DNA of 64,000 nucleotides, taken from the NCBI GenBank assembly GCA_946902875.1, contig OX336337.1, positions 186,001 through 250,000 of the forward strand, read 5' to 3'. Numbering within the stretch: the first letter of the stretch is position 1; every line of letters begins with the position of its first letter. Below the pieces are notes generated by a model, which worked only from the letters and a program-made list of their open reading frames with translations, did no database searches and was not told the DNA's origin. This DNA comes from Nematopogon swammerdamellus (lineage: Eukaryota > Arthropoda > Insecta > Lepidoptera > Adelidae). Shown piece after piece: positions 1-10,290 of the stretch. Both the position numbers and the translations under genes were made by a program.

Positions 1-900
1 TATGCCAGTCCGCGCGTCTGTCCGCGGCGGCGGGGCGGGGCGGGCGGGGCGGGCTAGGGGGTCAATCGTTACAAAATTTTATGATACCGTTGTAATAAAC
101 CCTCTTCTAATAATGTCTGGTTAGGGCGGGGCGGGGCGGGGGTGGCTATAAGCATTACGCCGCACGGCAACGCAGCGATCAGTGATGAGGGCGGGAGCGA
201 GCACCGCACACTTCTTAATAAAATGAAATTTAGCATTTTAGGAAATATCTTGTTAGTTTACATGCAGGTACCTACATAGATAAATAATTTGTATTCTTAT
301 GTAAATATAACTATAACATATGAGAAGAGCGCGTGGGTGGAGTGCGCGCGCGGAGTAGAGGCTAGCTAGGAGGCAGAAGCTCTCTCGCTTCTAGTTGAGG
401 TACCTATGTCTATGTCGGGGTCGCGAACACTGAGCGAGGGCTAGTTGCCTGCACGTGTAGGTAGTATGTATACCTACCACTCGCTCTGGTGCGTCCGGCC
501 GGCTCCGGGTGTGTCATATAAAACCATTTAAAGGCGAACATAAAAATATCATAGCATAGAACAGAGCAGATAGCTCGACACAGCGTTACGCATAAAACGT
601 TCATAAAAAACTTTACTTATATACTATGGAAATAATTTTGTAATGTCATGGTCCGGGTGAGGCGCGCCCCCGCAGCCGCAGCCTACAGCCGGGGAGGGTG
701 TTCGCTCACACCGCACGTGCGCCAGTCTCACACACTATTCTCACTAGCAGATTATCATTATTAGTCAAGTTATACTACCTACCTTACGCGCGTTATGCAA
801 TTAATTTAAATTATTTCGTTATAAAAATGGGGAGTAAACTCAGAAAAAACGTCATGTAACGTCACGTCAGCGATCGTCGTCACCATCACCACATAAACAT
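1..900. other. Non-coding stretch with G-rich tracts
   Basis: No convincing gene is seen. G-rich runs of the GGGGC type lie at about 28-56 and 124-141. The rest alternates between AT-rich and mildly GC-rich sequence. Short open frames here have no recognisable motif. Confidence 0.6.
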
Positions 901-1693
901 GATTTTTATACAGGATGGCCCAGTTATAGTGGTCCAAAAAATTTTTTTAGATGGAGGACATCATGTTGACTCATTTAAAAGAAACATTAGTTGTGCGAAA
1001 ATCAATAGTTTAAAAGTTATGATTTTTTAAAACTTTTTTTGAAATTTCTCTATTTTAGTCACATTAACCGCTCTAGTTGGATATCTATTCCCCAAAATCG
1101 AATAACATTTTATATGGAAGTAGAGGAGACATGTAGCTAGTACGTAATGAATAGTTTTTAGGTTTACTTCTAGACTGTACTGTTGCTATAGCCCTTTCAG
1201 TGATTTTTTGTTCAGTTTACATTAAAACTGATTAATTTTTGAAAAATCACTGTGAAAAAAAAAAGTACTACCGGAGATTTGTCCATGCCCTTAAAAACTA
1301 CATATACGTATCACAATTCTCCAGACCAAAAATTGTAGTGGTTTTACAATTGTAACATATTCAAAATTAACATCATTTGTACAAAGTCACTGCAATAAAA
1401 AGTGACGATTACCTTAATTTTTAAAATCTAATTTTTTTCACAACGTTAGTTAAACTACAATTTCACATTATTCACAAACCTGTCTCTAACAGCGCTAATC
1501 TACACGTAAAAAAATTTCTAAAAATCGTCAATTTAGTTTTAGTATCATACATAACATAACATAGAGTCTACAAACGCAATATCTCATAAAACAAAGTAAC
1601 TTACTCCATGACCACCCCTTGCATATTTATTATTAGTAAGTATTGATTGATTGATTGATTAGGCGGTGCCTGACTTTGAGCGCCTTTTAGGCG
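901..1693. other. AT-rich non-coding stretch
   Basis: No gene is seen. A small nested hairpin lies at about 1199-1254, with 11-bp outer arms (CAGTGATTTTT and its complement) around a shorter inner inverted repeat. A GATT tetranucleotide run lies at 1642-1662, next to the SINE that follows. Confidence 0.55.
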
Positions 1694-2094
1694 GTGCTGG
1701 GTGAACTAGGTGCCATGTGAGTGCTTCCCTTTCATATCGGCTAAACTGAAGTGGGCGGAAAACACGAAATATTTACATAGTCGTTTCGACCGACGTATCA
1801 TTCAGTGCGGTGGTACCAACCCGGTCGGAATAAACCCTACCACAGTAAGGTAGAATTCAGATTCAGATATTTATTTCGCCATAAAGAACACACAACAATA
1901 ACAATATTACATTGAGACATATGCATATTCAGTATGGTTCGTCATATATATAAGAAGGAGGGACCTACAGTTTTACGTGGAATTACGTGGAATCCGAACC
2001 ACAGTCAGCCACCAACGGTCGAGCGGTCACCCATCTAAGTACTGACCGCACCCAGGTGTGCTTATGACCGCACCACTGAGCTACCGAGGCTGAC
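1694..2094 (-). repeat. SINE copy A (composite tRNA/5S-like), interrupted
   Basis: Minus-strand copy of the SINE that recurs eleven times in the window. The tRNA-like head with a box-A-like TAGCTCAGTGG motif is at the right end (about 2070-2094). The 5S-like TACTTAGATGGGTGACCGC segment is at about 2025-2045 and the tail is at the left. The poly-A end is missing, and the body is split by a 90-bp LINE tail at about 1857-1948. Confidence 0.85.
1857..1948 (-). mobile_element. LINE 3'-end fragment inserted in SINE copy A
   Basis: About 90 bp closely matching the 3' end of the LINE fragment at 36097-36195 (shared words: CATAAAGAACACA, AACAATAACAATAT, CATTGAGACATATGCAT, TATGGTTCGTCATA). It splits the SINE body, so it arrived after the SINE. 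It is an extremely 5'-truncated copy. Confidence 0.75.
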
Positions 2095-2095
2095 G

Positions 2096-2155
2096 TACTC
2101 TCTCTCTCTCCCTCTCCCTTCCTCGCTCCCTCCCTTCCGCCCTACCTCCTTCTTA
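2096..2155. repeat. Pyrimidine-rich low-complexity tract
   Basis: A TC/CCT-rich tract directly follows the SINE head. It is a simple polypyrimidine:polypurine run with no further signal. Confidence 0.8.
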
Positions 2156-2224
2156 GGGGATAAATTTCCAAAAACGCTGATACAACCGACCTTTATTTGT
2201 CATGCATGATGAAAATATTATTTA

Positions 2225-2580
2225 ATATTTTTTAGGGTTTGGAAGTCGATTCAATGTTTTTTAAAACAGTATTTTTGATTTCACTTTTTTTATTAATATC
2301 ACATAATATTAAAATCGGTTGACGGGGAATGGGTGATTGAAAAATTCATTAGTGTGAAAGTGTTCATCCCTTAATTTCCCACCCTTAGGGGTGGTATTCT
2401 TTCGTAAAATGGACGAAAGGACCACCCCGGAGATATTATTCATTCACCTACTGATGAAAAAAAAAAGAATCATTAAAATCGGTTGAGAATTGTTGGAGAA
2501 ATCGAGTAACATACATACACAAATAGAAAACATACAGACGAACTGAGAACCTCCTCCTTTGGAAGTCGCTTGAAAAACAG
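2225..2580 (-). repeat. Dispersed repeat, GGAAGTCG-terminated family
   Basis: Carries the same words as the inner ends of the large inverted repeat (AAAATCGGTTGA, GAGAAATCG, ACATACAGACGAA, GAGAACCTCCTCC, GGAAGTCG). It is a diverged, shorter copy in the same orientation as 20920-21979. I recognise this family as widespread in Lepidoptera but cannot assign it to a class. Confidence 0.65.
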
Positions 2581-3557
2581 ATAAACACCACGTCTAACTT
2601 AAGAAAATTACTAAATTCAGTATAAACTTTAATGCCCTATTGAACCTTATTAGAATTTAAAAAAGTCCTGAGTGCTCATATAAGTTATATAAGGAAATCC
2701 TATGCGAAAAATCTCGCTTCTAAACCCACCGGTTAAGCTGTGCGCTGTCTGACAGTCAGTGTTAAAAATTGTATTAAGTTGATGCGAACCTGAACATGAT
2801 GTGACTACGTTAGACGCTCTAGAAGTCTAGACCACGAAGTTAGCTAGCTAGAGCTTCACGAGCAGTGTTCGTCTCTACCGTTCACTATTTGTGTGATTTT
2901 GAAAGCGCATCGCTCTCCTCGGAGTGAAGAGTTTTATGTCAGTCTCGAGTCAGCTGGACGGAGGCGGCCGGGGGGAGCGGCGCGGTGGGGGGCGCGCGGG
3001 AGGATAGTTTAGTGCGATCTGCTGGGGGTCGCGTGGAGTAGGCGGTGAAGCACTCCGTCTTGAGTGTAAAAACGAATTCGAGTGCGCTCTCTGTTTGTTT
3101 ACCCCCGCCCGCCCCCGCGACCAGCTCACCTCGCCACACCTGCCGGGGCGGGCGGGGCAGACATCCATAGAGTTTTCCGCAAGTACTTATAGCATTTTTA
3201 TAAAACATATTTTAATTTATGACTGACCTTGCGTGGATGAGGGCGGATTTGTGGACACGGTCAGATTGTCGGGATGTCGGAGCTCGCGGCTAGGGGAGCC
3301 GGTGGTGGAACACCACGCGCCGCCGCCCCGCAGCCGGCGGCGCCGCCGCTGTTTCTTTTCTTTGTATGTTGAAGTTGTACTTGTTTACGCACGTTATGAA
3401 ATGAATTGAACTTCTTTAGGCGCGTTATGAAAATAGTGAGTAAACCCAGAAATAACGTCACGTCACCGTCACCGCCATACAAATTATTTGTGTAGTCTTC
3501 CTGTTTGAACGAACGAGTGAGCCGGTTGCCACGTCACGCTTCACTGCGGTCCTCAGC
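2581..3557. other. Non-coding stretch with skewed GC-rich patch
   Basis: No recognisable gene. A G-rich then C-rich patch occupies about 2950-3160 and gives long but meaningless Pro/Arg/Ala-rich open frames. Another GC-rich patch with CGCCGCCG runs is at 3300-3355. Confidence 0.5.
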
Positions 3558-3649
3558 CGCAGCACGCAGCACGCAGCACGCAGCACGCAGCACGCAGCAC
3601 GCAGCACGCAGCACGCAGCACGCAGCACGCAGCACGCAGCACGCAGCAC
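3558..3649. repeat. Heptamer minisatellite (GCAGCAC)n
   Basis: About 13 uninterrupted copies of GCAGCAC. The 7-bp period cycles through all reading frames, which explains the Ala/Arg/Ser/Thr/Gln-rich frames on both strands. No coding signal is visible. Confidence 0.95.
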
Positions 3650-4600
3650 ACAATCGCATTGTGCGACATCTCCTTTACTTATTCATAACCCTCTTCACAC
3701 TTGCGCCTGCGAGGAATGTCTATATAATATATTCATAAAATAAAAATTGTATTTTGTGCATTGTACAGGGTGTTTCCACACATTATGACGACATTACACT
3801 CTAAATCAACCTAAACAATAAGAGGCTCCTCCGCGCGCCGCGCTGGGGCAGCCTCCCGCGGCGCGCCGTGCGGAGCCGCCCCCGCCGCCCGCGCCGCCCC
3901 CGCCGCCCGCGCCGCCGCCGCCGCCGCCGCGTGCGCCGCACTACGATTCCCGCGGGTGCGGGCTCGCCGGTGTCCCCACAAATCCAATTCTGCTAAGTGA
4001 GTGTAGCGGCCGACGGATGTTGGGGCGGGGGCGGGGTGCGGGTGGAGGCCTCCGCAGAGTTATTTAGCTGAAACGTTTCAGTCGTTGTCAACACGACACT
4101 CGCCGTATCGGTCACGTCTCCGCGCCGCGGCCCCGCGCGGGTCGCGCCATCTATTCACTCAGCGTTCGACGGGGGTGGGGTGGGGGTAGGATCGAAGAAA
4201 GATGGAGCTAGGTCGCGAGGGCAGGCGGTGTCGCCGCGAGAGCTAACTGTACGCGGCCGGAGTAGAGTGGTATCCTACCTACCGTGCCTAGCGCGCTCTC
4301 ATACCTGCACAAATAATGACTTAGCTAAACAGTTTAGCTAGTACTTTACTTTTTACTAAATTTAAGGCAATATTACCTAAAGTTCAGCTGCATTTTTCTA
4401 AGCCCGTTTAGCTTTGAATACATTTCTGTTATAGTAAGACGCATTAATAGTCACCAACAAATAAATATATATTTACTACTTACTGAAGTGACTGTTCGGC
4501 TAACGTTTTACTGAACTGTTTAACTGTATCATATATTATCTAACATGTAGTTCCGTACCACTGTGTAAGCGTGATAGTTTAAAAGAAAAAGAAAAAAAAG
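3650..4600. other. Non-coding stretch with GC island
   Basis: A very GC-rich island lies at about 3828-3965 with GCCGCC/CCGCCG runs. G-rich tracts lie at 4021-4048 and about 4168-4190. The rest is AT-rich. No gene is recognisable; the island could be a promoter, but nothing shows this. Confidence 0.5.
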
Positions 4601-4603
4601 CAT

Positions 4604-4665
4604 ACGTACACGTGGGATTCGAACCCACGACCATCGAATCAAAACTACATACATGGTACATAACG
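4604..4665 (-). repeat. tRNA-like T-arm (degenerate SINE or tRNA relic)
   Basis: On the minus strand GTGGGTTCGAATCCCAC forms a perfect T-stem and loop with a canonical box B, followed by a T-run that would end Pol III transcription. I cannot fold a matching acceptor stem or find a clear box A upstream, so this is a tRNA-derived repeat or tRNA pseudogene, not a working tRNA gene. Confidence 0.5.
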
Positions 4666-5044
4666 TGAGGCTCATGATAACGGAGGTTCTGAACGATAAG
4701 ATGAATATTCGATTTAGTTACACATACGTCCCGATATAATAAATGCAAACAAAGTATCCGTAACGCTATCTCTTATTTAGTTTAGCTTTTTGTATGCGGA
4801 CTCCGTATTTTTTTTTACTGTTTGTTTTTATTTTATTATTTGTTGGTATAATTCGCCATAAAAAAACACAATATGTGAACATTTCAACCGACTACCTATT
4901 GCGGTTCAACACATACAGCCATTAGATACAGCTCTCGTTCACTTGAAGTAATAGAATTATTGACCTAAAATCTCCTAAATGAAAGTAGAAAAATTATTGG
5001 CAGAAGTAGATACAGTTCAGTAATATGTTACAATTTGTTCGGTA
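4666..5044. other. AT-rich non-coding stretch
   Basis: Nothing recognised. T-rich runs are present near 4800-4850, before the non-LTR element remnant begins. Confidence 0.5.
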
Positions 5045-6014
5045 ATTATGTATTATGGACTGGCTCACCCGGCTGACTCGTCAACGCTGTACAGATCTCA
5101 CAATAACTTTGGACTGAACATTAAGAAACCGTCGATATTTTATCAAAAGGCGAGAATAGCCAAACGATGTATACTCAAAGACTCCAATGATAGCGCTATT
5201 CAAGCCTTACCCAACACATCGCTATCAAATGAACTGGAATCGAGACTCGACTTCTACAAATCATTCCAAATTGGTACACGCACCAATAGATCTGGACTGG
5301 GCATAGAAACAGCAAAGTCTGATAAAGAAATACTGAAAGGTTTTGCTCAGGAGGACATGGAACAAGGTTTCAAACTTCACGCCTTAAACCTAGAAATGCA
5401 GAATGATTGGCTAACAGTGGGCGACTTCTGCATCCCTCCTGCATTGAAGTGGAAATCCATAATATACAACTGGTCCCGTGAGCTGCTTAAGTTCTACTTA
5501 AATGCATTCCAGCTTACTCTCCCCGACCCGAGTAGTCTAGTTAGATGGGGGAAATCTACAAATAGACTATGCCCGTCATGTAAGGAGTTCGTAGGCACGG
5601 CCAAACATTTGTTATGCGGATGCAAAATACTACTTGAGCGAGGCCAGTATTCCTACCGTCATGATAAAGTCCTCCAAATCATCAGAGAGGCCATCAACCT
5701 GTCAATTGCACGGACCAGGAAAGGGCAAACCAGTAGCGGCTTCCAGAAGGTCAAACCTTAACAAGTGCTGCAACTTAGTAGACCGGATTGTGAGAAACGG
5801 ATTCAAGACTGATCTCTTCGCTGTGGAAGTCGGAGCAAGAGGGCTACCAGCGAAGTCGCTCTACAGTATCTTCAATAATCTAGGGCTGCCAAGATCGACG
5901 CTAAGCTCATATATGGAGAGGGCTTCGAAAACCTCACTGGAAGCATCCTACAGAATATGGATAGGTAGAGAGAGGGAGGTCGAGAGCGGGACTGGTGGTT
6001 TCCCCGCGTCCTAG
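5045..6014 (+). pseudogene. RLE-type non-LTR retrotransposon, C-terminal remnant (frameshifted)
   Basis: The 3' part of a reverse-transcriptase polyprotein of the R2/R4/NeSL type, which pairs an RT with a restriction-like endonuclease. The first frame (5048-5761) carries the post-RT region and a zinc knuckle near residues 170-190: CPSC, then H eight residues later, then CGC, fitting C-x2-C-x8-H-x4-C. The matching endonuclease-side sequence (VEVGARGLPAKSLYS, then SYRIWIGRE) continues in another frame up to the stop at 6012-6014, so at least one frameshift separates them around 5700-5770. The RT catalytic core is absent, as usual for 5'-truncated LINEs. The exact clade is uncertain. Confidence 0.65.
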
Positions 6015-6429
6015 TCAACGCAGACTAGCTGACGAGGGCTTGATGCGAGCCGAAACGTGAAGCATGCGTGGGAAATTTAGAGTGGTCACTCGCTAGTCCC
6101 GACCTCGATTAACACCCTCCTCTACTGCCGATGGGCCTGGATATGTTCGGTGAAGCCATAAGCTTAGTTCCACACCTTCCTTTTATTATACAATCAAAAC
6201 TTTTTATTAACAAATATGCAACATATTTACACAAACAAGCAAGTGAATAATAGTAGAAAGGAACGAAGGCATTTCTAAATCGAGGTTAATGCTGGTAATC
6301 CGACTGCGCCTGGGGATGCTTGTTGGGTTCCGAATGCTTCACGCTAGCGTTGAATGAGGGCCCAGAATGCGATGGTGGAGGTGCGGCCGATCTACCACAA
6401 ACATCGTGGCATCTGGTCCCACCACGGAA
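6015..6429 (+). other. 3' flank of the non-LTR remnant
   Basis: Presumed 3' UTR. It contains CTGACGA (6029-6035), then an imperfect stem (GGCT..AGCC) and GAAAC (6052-6056), which looks like part of a hammerhead core (see findings). No poly-A tail is obvious. The element boundary within 6100-6430 cannot be fixed by eye. Confidence 0.35.
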
Positions 6430-6681
6430 TTAATCATTTTATGTTCTTCCGAAACAAAAATCTATTGTCGAATAACCAATATGGTCTTAAGCCAAAAATA
6501 TCGTGCGAAAATGCAGTTAATTTCCTCATCAATACACTCACGAACGCCTTGACGGTGGCCAAAAAACTATAGCAGTATTTATGGATCTTGCCGAGGCGTT
6601 TGACATAGTATTATCACCAATCCTATTAATTAAAATTTAAAAACATTGCATTACAGGCCTACCTTTAAAATGGTTCGAAAC
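6430..6681 (+). pseudogene. LINE reverse-transcriptase fragment, split by the mag-like element
   Basis: Encodes RT finger/palm sequence: LLSNNQYGLKPKISCENAV in one frame, then AVFMDLAEAFD in another after a frameshift in an A-run near 6560. This is the jockey/CR1-type motif around catalytic block A. The reading is cut at GAAAC (6677-6681), where the LTR element inserted, and resumes at 11131 with GAAAC and a few matching codons up to about 11165. It is 5'- and 3'-incomplete. Confidence 0.7.
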
Positions 6682-6768
6682 TAGTGAGTTTGCTGCTATG
6701 TAAAAGACATTTCAATTCCAACTGACATTTAATGTTTTTCTTATAACAAATTATTACCATACAAACCA
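6682..6768 (-). repeat. 3' LTR of the mag-like element
   Basis: An 87-bp direct repeat of 11044-11130. Read on the minus strand it begins TGGTTTGTATGG and ends CTCACTA. One substitution (A against T near the middle) separates the two LTRs. Confidence 0.92.
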
Positions 6769-6778
6769 CCCTCACACT
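6769..6778 (-). promoter_or_regulatory. Polypurine tract for plus-strand priming
   Basis: On the minus strand AGTGTGAGGG lies directly upstream of the 3' LTR, the expected place for the plus-strand DNA primer of an LTR retrotransposon. Confidence 0.7.
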
Positions 6779-6974
6779 TATTACAAATTATATAACTTCC
6801 CTCTATATACAATGAAACAGAACCCTAAACAAAAAATAAAAATGTTTTTTTTTATATCCTTTCTTAAACAAAACTAACACAATACATCTCCTACAATACC
6901 TCTGGTTATCTCTTCCTAAAAATAAATATTTAAGGTATGTAACTAAACTATTTATTCTTTTTACTTATATATAT

Positions 6975-9446
6975 TTATTGGCCAAATCTGTCGGGAGGGC
7001 GGCGCTGACGTGTGGAACAACGTAAAAACACTGGTGGCGCTGGGGGCTGAGGGTCGGGGGGTGCCGACGCTGATGCTTCAGCAGGCGGAGGTGTCATTTG
7101 TTCTAAGGAATTTGGCTCCTGAGGAAGTACGACCGTGTCATCCTCGTCTGATGTTTGATTCGAATCTTCAGAAGTAGGCATAGTCGTTTGTTGACGTTCA
7201 GACGTCTCGATTTGTGTATTTGGGTGACGCGATCTCAATTGATCTATATGTCTTTTGATGATTTGACCGTTTTCCCTTTCCACCGTGTATAATCTGGAAC
7301 CTAACAATTCTTTTACAACTCCAGACACCCAACGATCGTTCCCTAAGAAATAGCGTGCCCATACCAAATCACCGATAACAAAGCTCCTCTCTACTCCAGT
7401 GCTAGCGGCTGTCCGGCTCTGCTGAGCCTCGAGTACTCTGTCACCAACATCAGGCCTCAACAGATCGAGTGCGGTACGTAGACGCCTACGCTGTAACAGC
7501 ATTGCAGGTGATGACCCTGTCTCGCTAACTTCTGTGTTTCTATAAGTGAGAAGAAACTGTTGTAAAACTAAATCTACATTTGCCTTTTCTCTAGTTGCCT
7601 TCTTTAATCTCTGTTTCAGAATTTTTACCGCGTCCTCTGCTGCTCCGTTTGACTGAGGGTGATGAACTGGATTAAATTCCATTCTAATGCCGTTTTGTCT
7701 CAAGAAGGCCGCGTATTCTCCTCCATTAAATGGAGGGCCATTGTCTGCTACTACGATCTCTGGAACCCCGAATCTAGCAAATGTCTCTCTCAACCTTTGT
7801 ATTACACTCGATGCATTCGTTCTGTTCATCTTAAACACTTCAAACCATTTACTTGTGGTGTCCTTGATCACCAAGAACATAACACCCAAATATGGACCTA
7901 AAAAATCCAAATGTATTCTACTCCAAGGCTTACTACAGTACTTCCAAGGAGATGGAGGTGCTCGCGGAGGAGCCGGTGCCTCAGCTGCACAAACCTCGCA
8001 TCGTTTACAAATCTCCTCAATGTCTGCATCTATTTTGGGCCACCACACATAACTACGTGCGATACTTTTCGTTTTTACTATTCCCATGTGACTTGAATGC
8101 AGTTCTGTCAAGATCCTTTGTCTCAATTTTGGAGGTATAATGACTCTATGCCCCCACATTATACAACCGAGCTCCGAATACAATTCATCTCGCCTGCGGA
8201 AGAACGGTAATAGCTCTGGATCTGGACAAGAAGACGGCCACCCTGTCTGCACTAAGCGCAATACCCTACTGAGTATGGGATCCTTTTCTGTGTTTGATTT
8301 TACGTGCTTATGGTTTAAAGGTAGCTCATCTTCAACATAATTCAAATACGTGCACTCTTCTTGTAACTCTTGCGCGTTACCCTGGCAAGGTAGACGAGAC
8401 AATGCGTCAGCACTATTATTCTTACTAGAAATATACTCGATATCGTAGTTGTAACCAGAGAGTAAAACTGCCCACCGTTGCAAACGACTCGCTGCCATTA
8501 TTGGAATGCCTTTTTTTGGTCCAAAAATGGAGACCAGCGGTTTATGATCTGTTCTGAGGATGAACCGCCTACCATATAAATACTGGTGATATTTTTTTAC
8601 TCCAAAAATTATGCCCAAAGCTTCTTTGTCTATCTGGGAGTAGCCACGTTCCGCGGAGTTTAATGTACGCGAACTGAACCCTAGTGGCCTCTCCCCTTGC
8701 GCTGTGATGGCGGACAAAACTGCTCCTACACCAACAGAGCTGGCATCACATGTTAAAATCAGTTGATTATTTTGATTATAGTGAGCTAATACTTGTGGCG
8801 ATATCATTATTCGCTTAATCTCTGCAAACGCCCTGTCACAAGCTGTATTCCATTCGAAAACGGTTTTCTTTTTTAAAAGTGAATAAAGCTCATTCAAAAT
8901 AGTACTAATGCCCTGCACAAACCTTCCGTAATACATAACGAGGCTTATGAACGCTCGTAATTCAGTTACATTAGTCGGCGTCGGTGCTTCTTTGATAGCC
9001 TTCAACTTATCATCGCATGCGGAAACCCCTTCTTTAGAAATCTTGTAACCCAAATAATCAACAGAGTGTTGAAAAAACTTACACTTCTCTTTCTTCACTC
9101 GCAGACCGCAGTCCTTAAGCCGGTCGAAAACAGCATTTAACGCTTGAATGTGTTCATCTTCGTTCTTACCAGTGATCAATATATCGTCTAGATACACGAC
9201 TATGTTAGGTATGCCGTTTAGAATTTCCTCTATCCTCCTTTGGAATATTCCTGGACTCGAAGAAAGTCCAAACACTAACCTAGTGTACTGGAACAAGCCT
9301 CGATGTGTGTTGATTACTGTATATTTCCTATCTTGTTCTCTAAGTACCAATTGCGAATAAGCCTGAGCTAAATCGATTTGGCTGAAATGCTCACCACCCT
9401 GTACTAGCCAACAAATCATCCACACGTGGAACGGGGAAACGGTCAA
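6975..9446 (-). CDS. pol: mag-like pol: reverse transcriptase, RNase H, integrase
   Basis: Main pol frame of the element. In order from the first Met: RT palm with catalytic YLDD (residues 85-88); RNase H starting LTCDASS (Asp near 234) with TDHKPL near 299; integrase zinc-binding HHCC (His 450 and 453, Cys 480 and 483); integrase core Asp 514, Asp 568 and Glu 604, with the 35-residue D-E spacing typical of retroviral-type integrases; then a GPY/F-like C-terminal region and a Pro-rich tail. RT copies element RNA, RNase H degrades the template, and integrase inserts the cDNA. The apparent start is not biological: the RT N-terminus is in the overlapping upstream frame, so one indel in about 9391-9446 breaks the polyprotein. 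All catalytic residues I checked are present. Confidence 0.9.
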   Translation of the reverse strand: MTVSPFHVWMICWLVQGGEHFSQIDLAQAYSQLVLREQDRKYTVINTHRGLFQYTRLVFGLSSSPGIFQRRIEEILNGIPNIVVYLDDILITGKNEDEHIQALNAVFDRLKDCGLRVKKEKCKFFQHSVDYLGYKISKEGVSACDDKLKAIKEAPTPTNVTELRAFISLVMYYGRFVQGISTILNELYSLLKKKTVFEWNTACDRAFAEIKRIMISPQVLAHYNQNNQLILTCDASSVGVGAVLSAITAQGERPLGFSSRTLNSAERGYSQIDKEALGIIFGVKKYHQYLYGRRFILRTDHKPLVSIFGPKKGIPIMAASRLQRWAVLLSGYNYDIEYISSKNNSADALSRLPCQGNAQELQEECTYLNYVEDELPLNHKHVKSNTEKDPILSRVLRLVQTGWPSSCPDPELLPFFRRRDELYSELGCIMWGHRVIIPPKLRQRILTELHSSHMGIVKTKSIARSYVWWPKIDADIEEICKRCEVCAAEAPAPPRAPPSPWKYCSKPWSRIHLDFLGPYLGVMFLVIKDTTSKWFEVFKMNRTNASSVIQRLRETFARFGVPEIVVADNGPPFNGGEYAAFLRQNGIRMEFNPVHHPQSNGAAEDAVKILKQRLKKATREKANVDLVLQQFLLTYRNTEVSETGSSPAMLLQRRRLRTALDLLRPDVGDRVLEAQQSRTAASTGVERSFVIGDLVWARYFLGNDRWVSGVVKELLGSRLYTVERENGQIIKRHIDQLRSRHPNTQIETSERQQTTMPTSEDSNQTSDEDDTVVLPQEPNSLEQMTPPPAEASASAPPDPQPPAPPVFLRCSTRQRRPPDRFGQ

Positions 9447-10290
9447 CCTCTAAAACTTTATTGACAGTAGTTTTATAATCAGCACAGATACGAATGCTAC
9501 CATCTTTTTTTAAGACAGGAACAATAGGCGTGGCCCACTCTGAAGATTCTACTGGTTGTAATATACCTTCCTGTATGCTTTTGTTTAATTGATCTTCAAC
9601 TTTGTCTCTGAGAGCATACGGTAGCGGTCTCGCCCTTAAATATACTGGCACAGCATCCACCCGAACCCTCAGTGCGACAGCATCACCGGTGTATCGTCCC
9701 AGTCCGTCAGCAAACACCTCAGAATATCTGTCAACAAAGTTTGTTTCATTAAATTTAGAAACACGATGTCCTACACCACCGTGCGTGAGCTGATTGATTG
9801 CTACTGGAAATGATACATGAATATTTAAAGCTTTCATCCAGCGTCTGCCCAACAAGCAAGTTTTAGCTCTCTCGATTATAAATAAATCTAACCGTTTCTT
9901 CATTCCTTGATACTCGACAAGCGGCTGCACCATACCATACACAGGAACGCATTCCCCAGTATAATACCTTAACCTAACATTGACAGGCTGCAGTTTTAGA
10001 TGACGCAACTTCTTCAAATATAGATCAGTGCTGATGCATGATACTTTGGCACCTGTGTCCACTTCCATGGTCAACTTTTCGCCTTCCACACACACGTTGA
10101 CCTGTATTTCTTCATCGTCATCTTCAGCAGATAGGTTATTATTGCTAAATGTTACCTCTTCTAGCTCCGCTCGATGTTCCTTCTCTTCCTCCGGAAAATA
10201 GTGAGACTGACTCTCCGGACACATTTTCTGTAGGTGCCCTTTCTTGAGGCATACTCGACAAGTATGAAATCGAAATTTGCATTTTCCATC
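9391..10290 (-). CDS. pol: mag-like pol N-terminus: zinc knuckle, protease, start of RT
   Basis: Upstream pol frame. It begins within the gag overlap with a complete CCHC zinc knuckle (CRVCLKKGHLQKMC) that the gag frame lacks. An aspartic protease follows with active-site VDTGAK, which would act as a dimer to mature Gag-Pol. Next come RT finger motifs (ICADYK, then a region ending VPRVDDLLAS). The frame stops at 9391 just after this last motif, where the RT continues in the frame of 6975-9446. The stop falls inside the RT domain, so I read it as a disabling indel and not a programmed shift. Confidence 0.85.
   Translation of the reverse strand, partial: DGKCKFRFHTCRVCLKKGHLQKMCPESQSHYFPEEEKEHRAELEEVTFSNNNLSAEDDDEEIQVNVCVEGEKLTMEVDTGAKVSCISTDLYLKKLRHLKLQPVNVRLRYYTGECVPVYGMVQPLVEYQGMKKRLDLFIIERAKTCLLGRRWMKALNIHVSFPVAINQLTHGGVGHRVSKFNETNFVDRYSEVFADGLGRYTGDAVALRVRVDAVPVYLRARPLPYALRDKVEDQLNKSIQEGILQPVESSEWATPIVPVLKKDGSIRICADYKTTVNKVLEVDRFPVPRVDDLLASTGW

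Noticed and set aside
3505..3738. Open frames on both strands over the heptamer array
   Set aside because: Produced by the (GCAGCAC)n repeat cycling through frames; no motif and no conserved flanks.
3828..3965. CpG-island promoter
   Set aside because: GC-rich only; no TATA, initiator or downstream coding exon could be tied to it.
4604..4665. Functional tRNA gene
   Set aside because: T-arm is perfect but no matching acceptor, D or anticodon arm could be folded.
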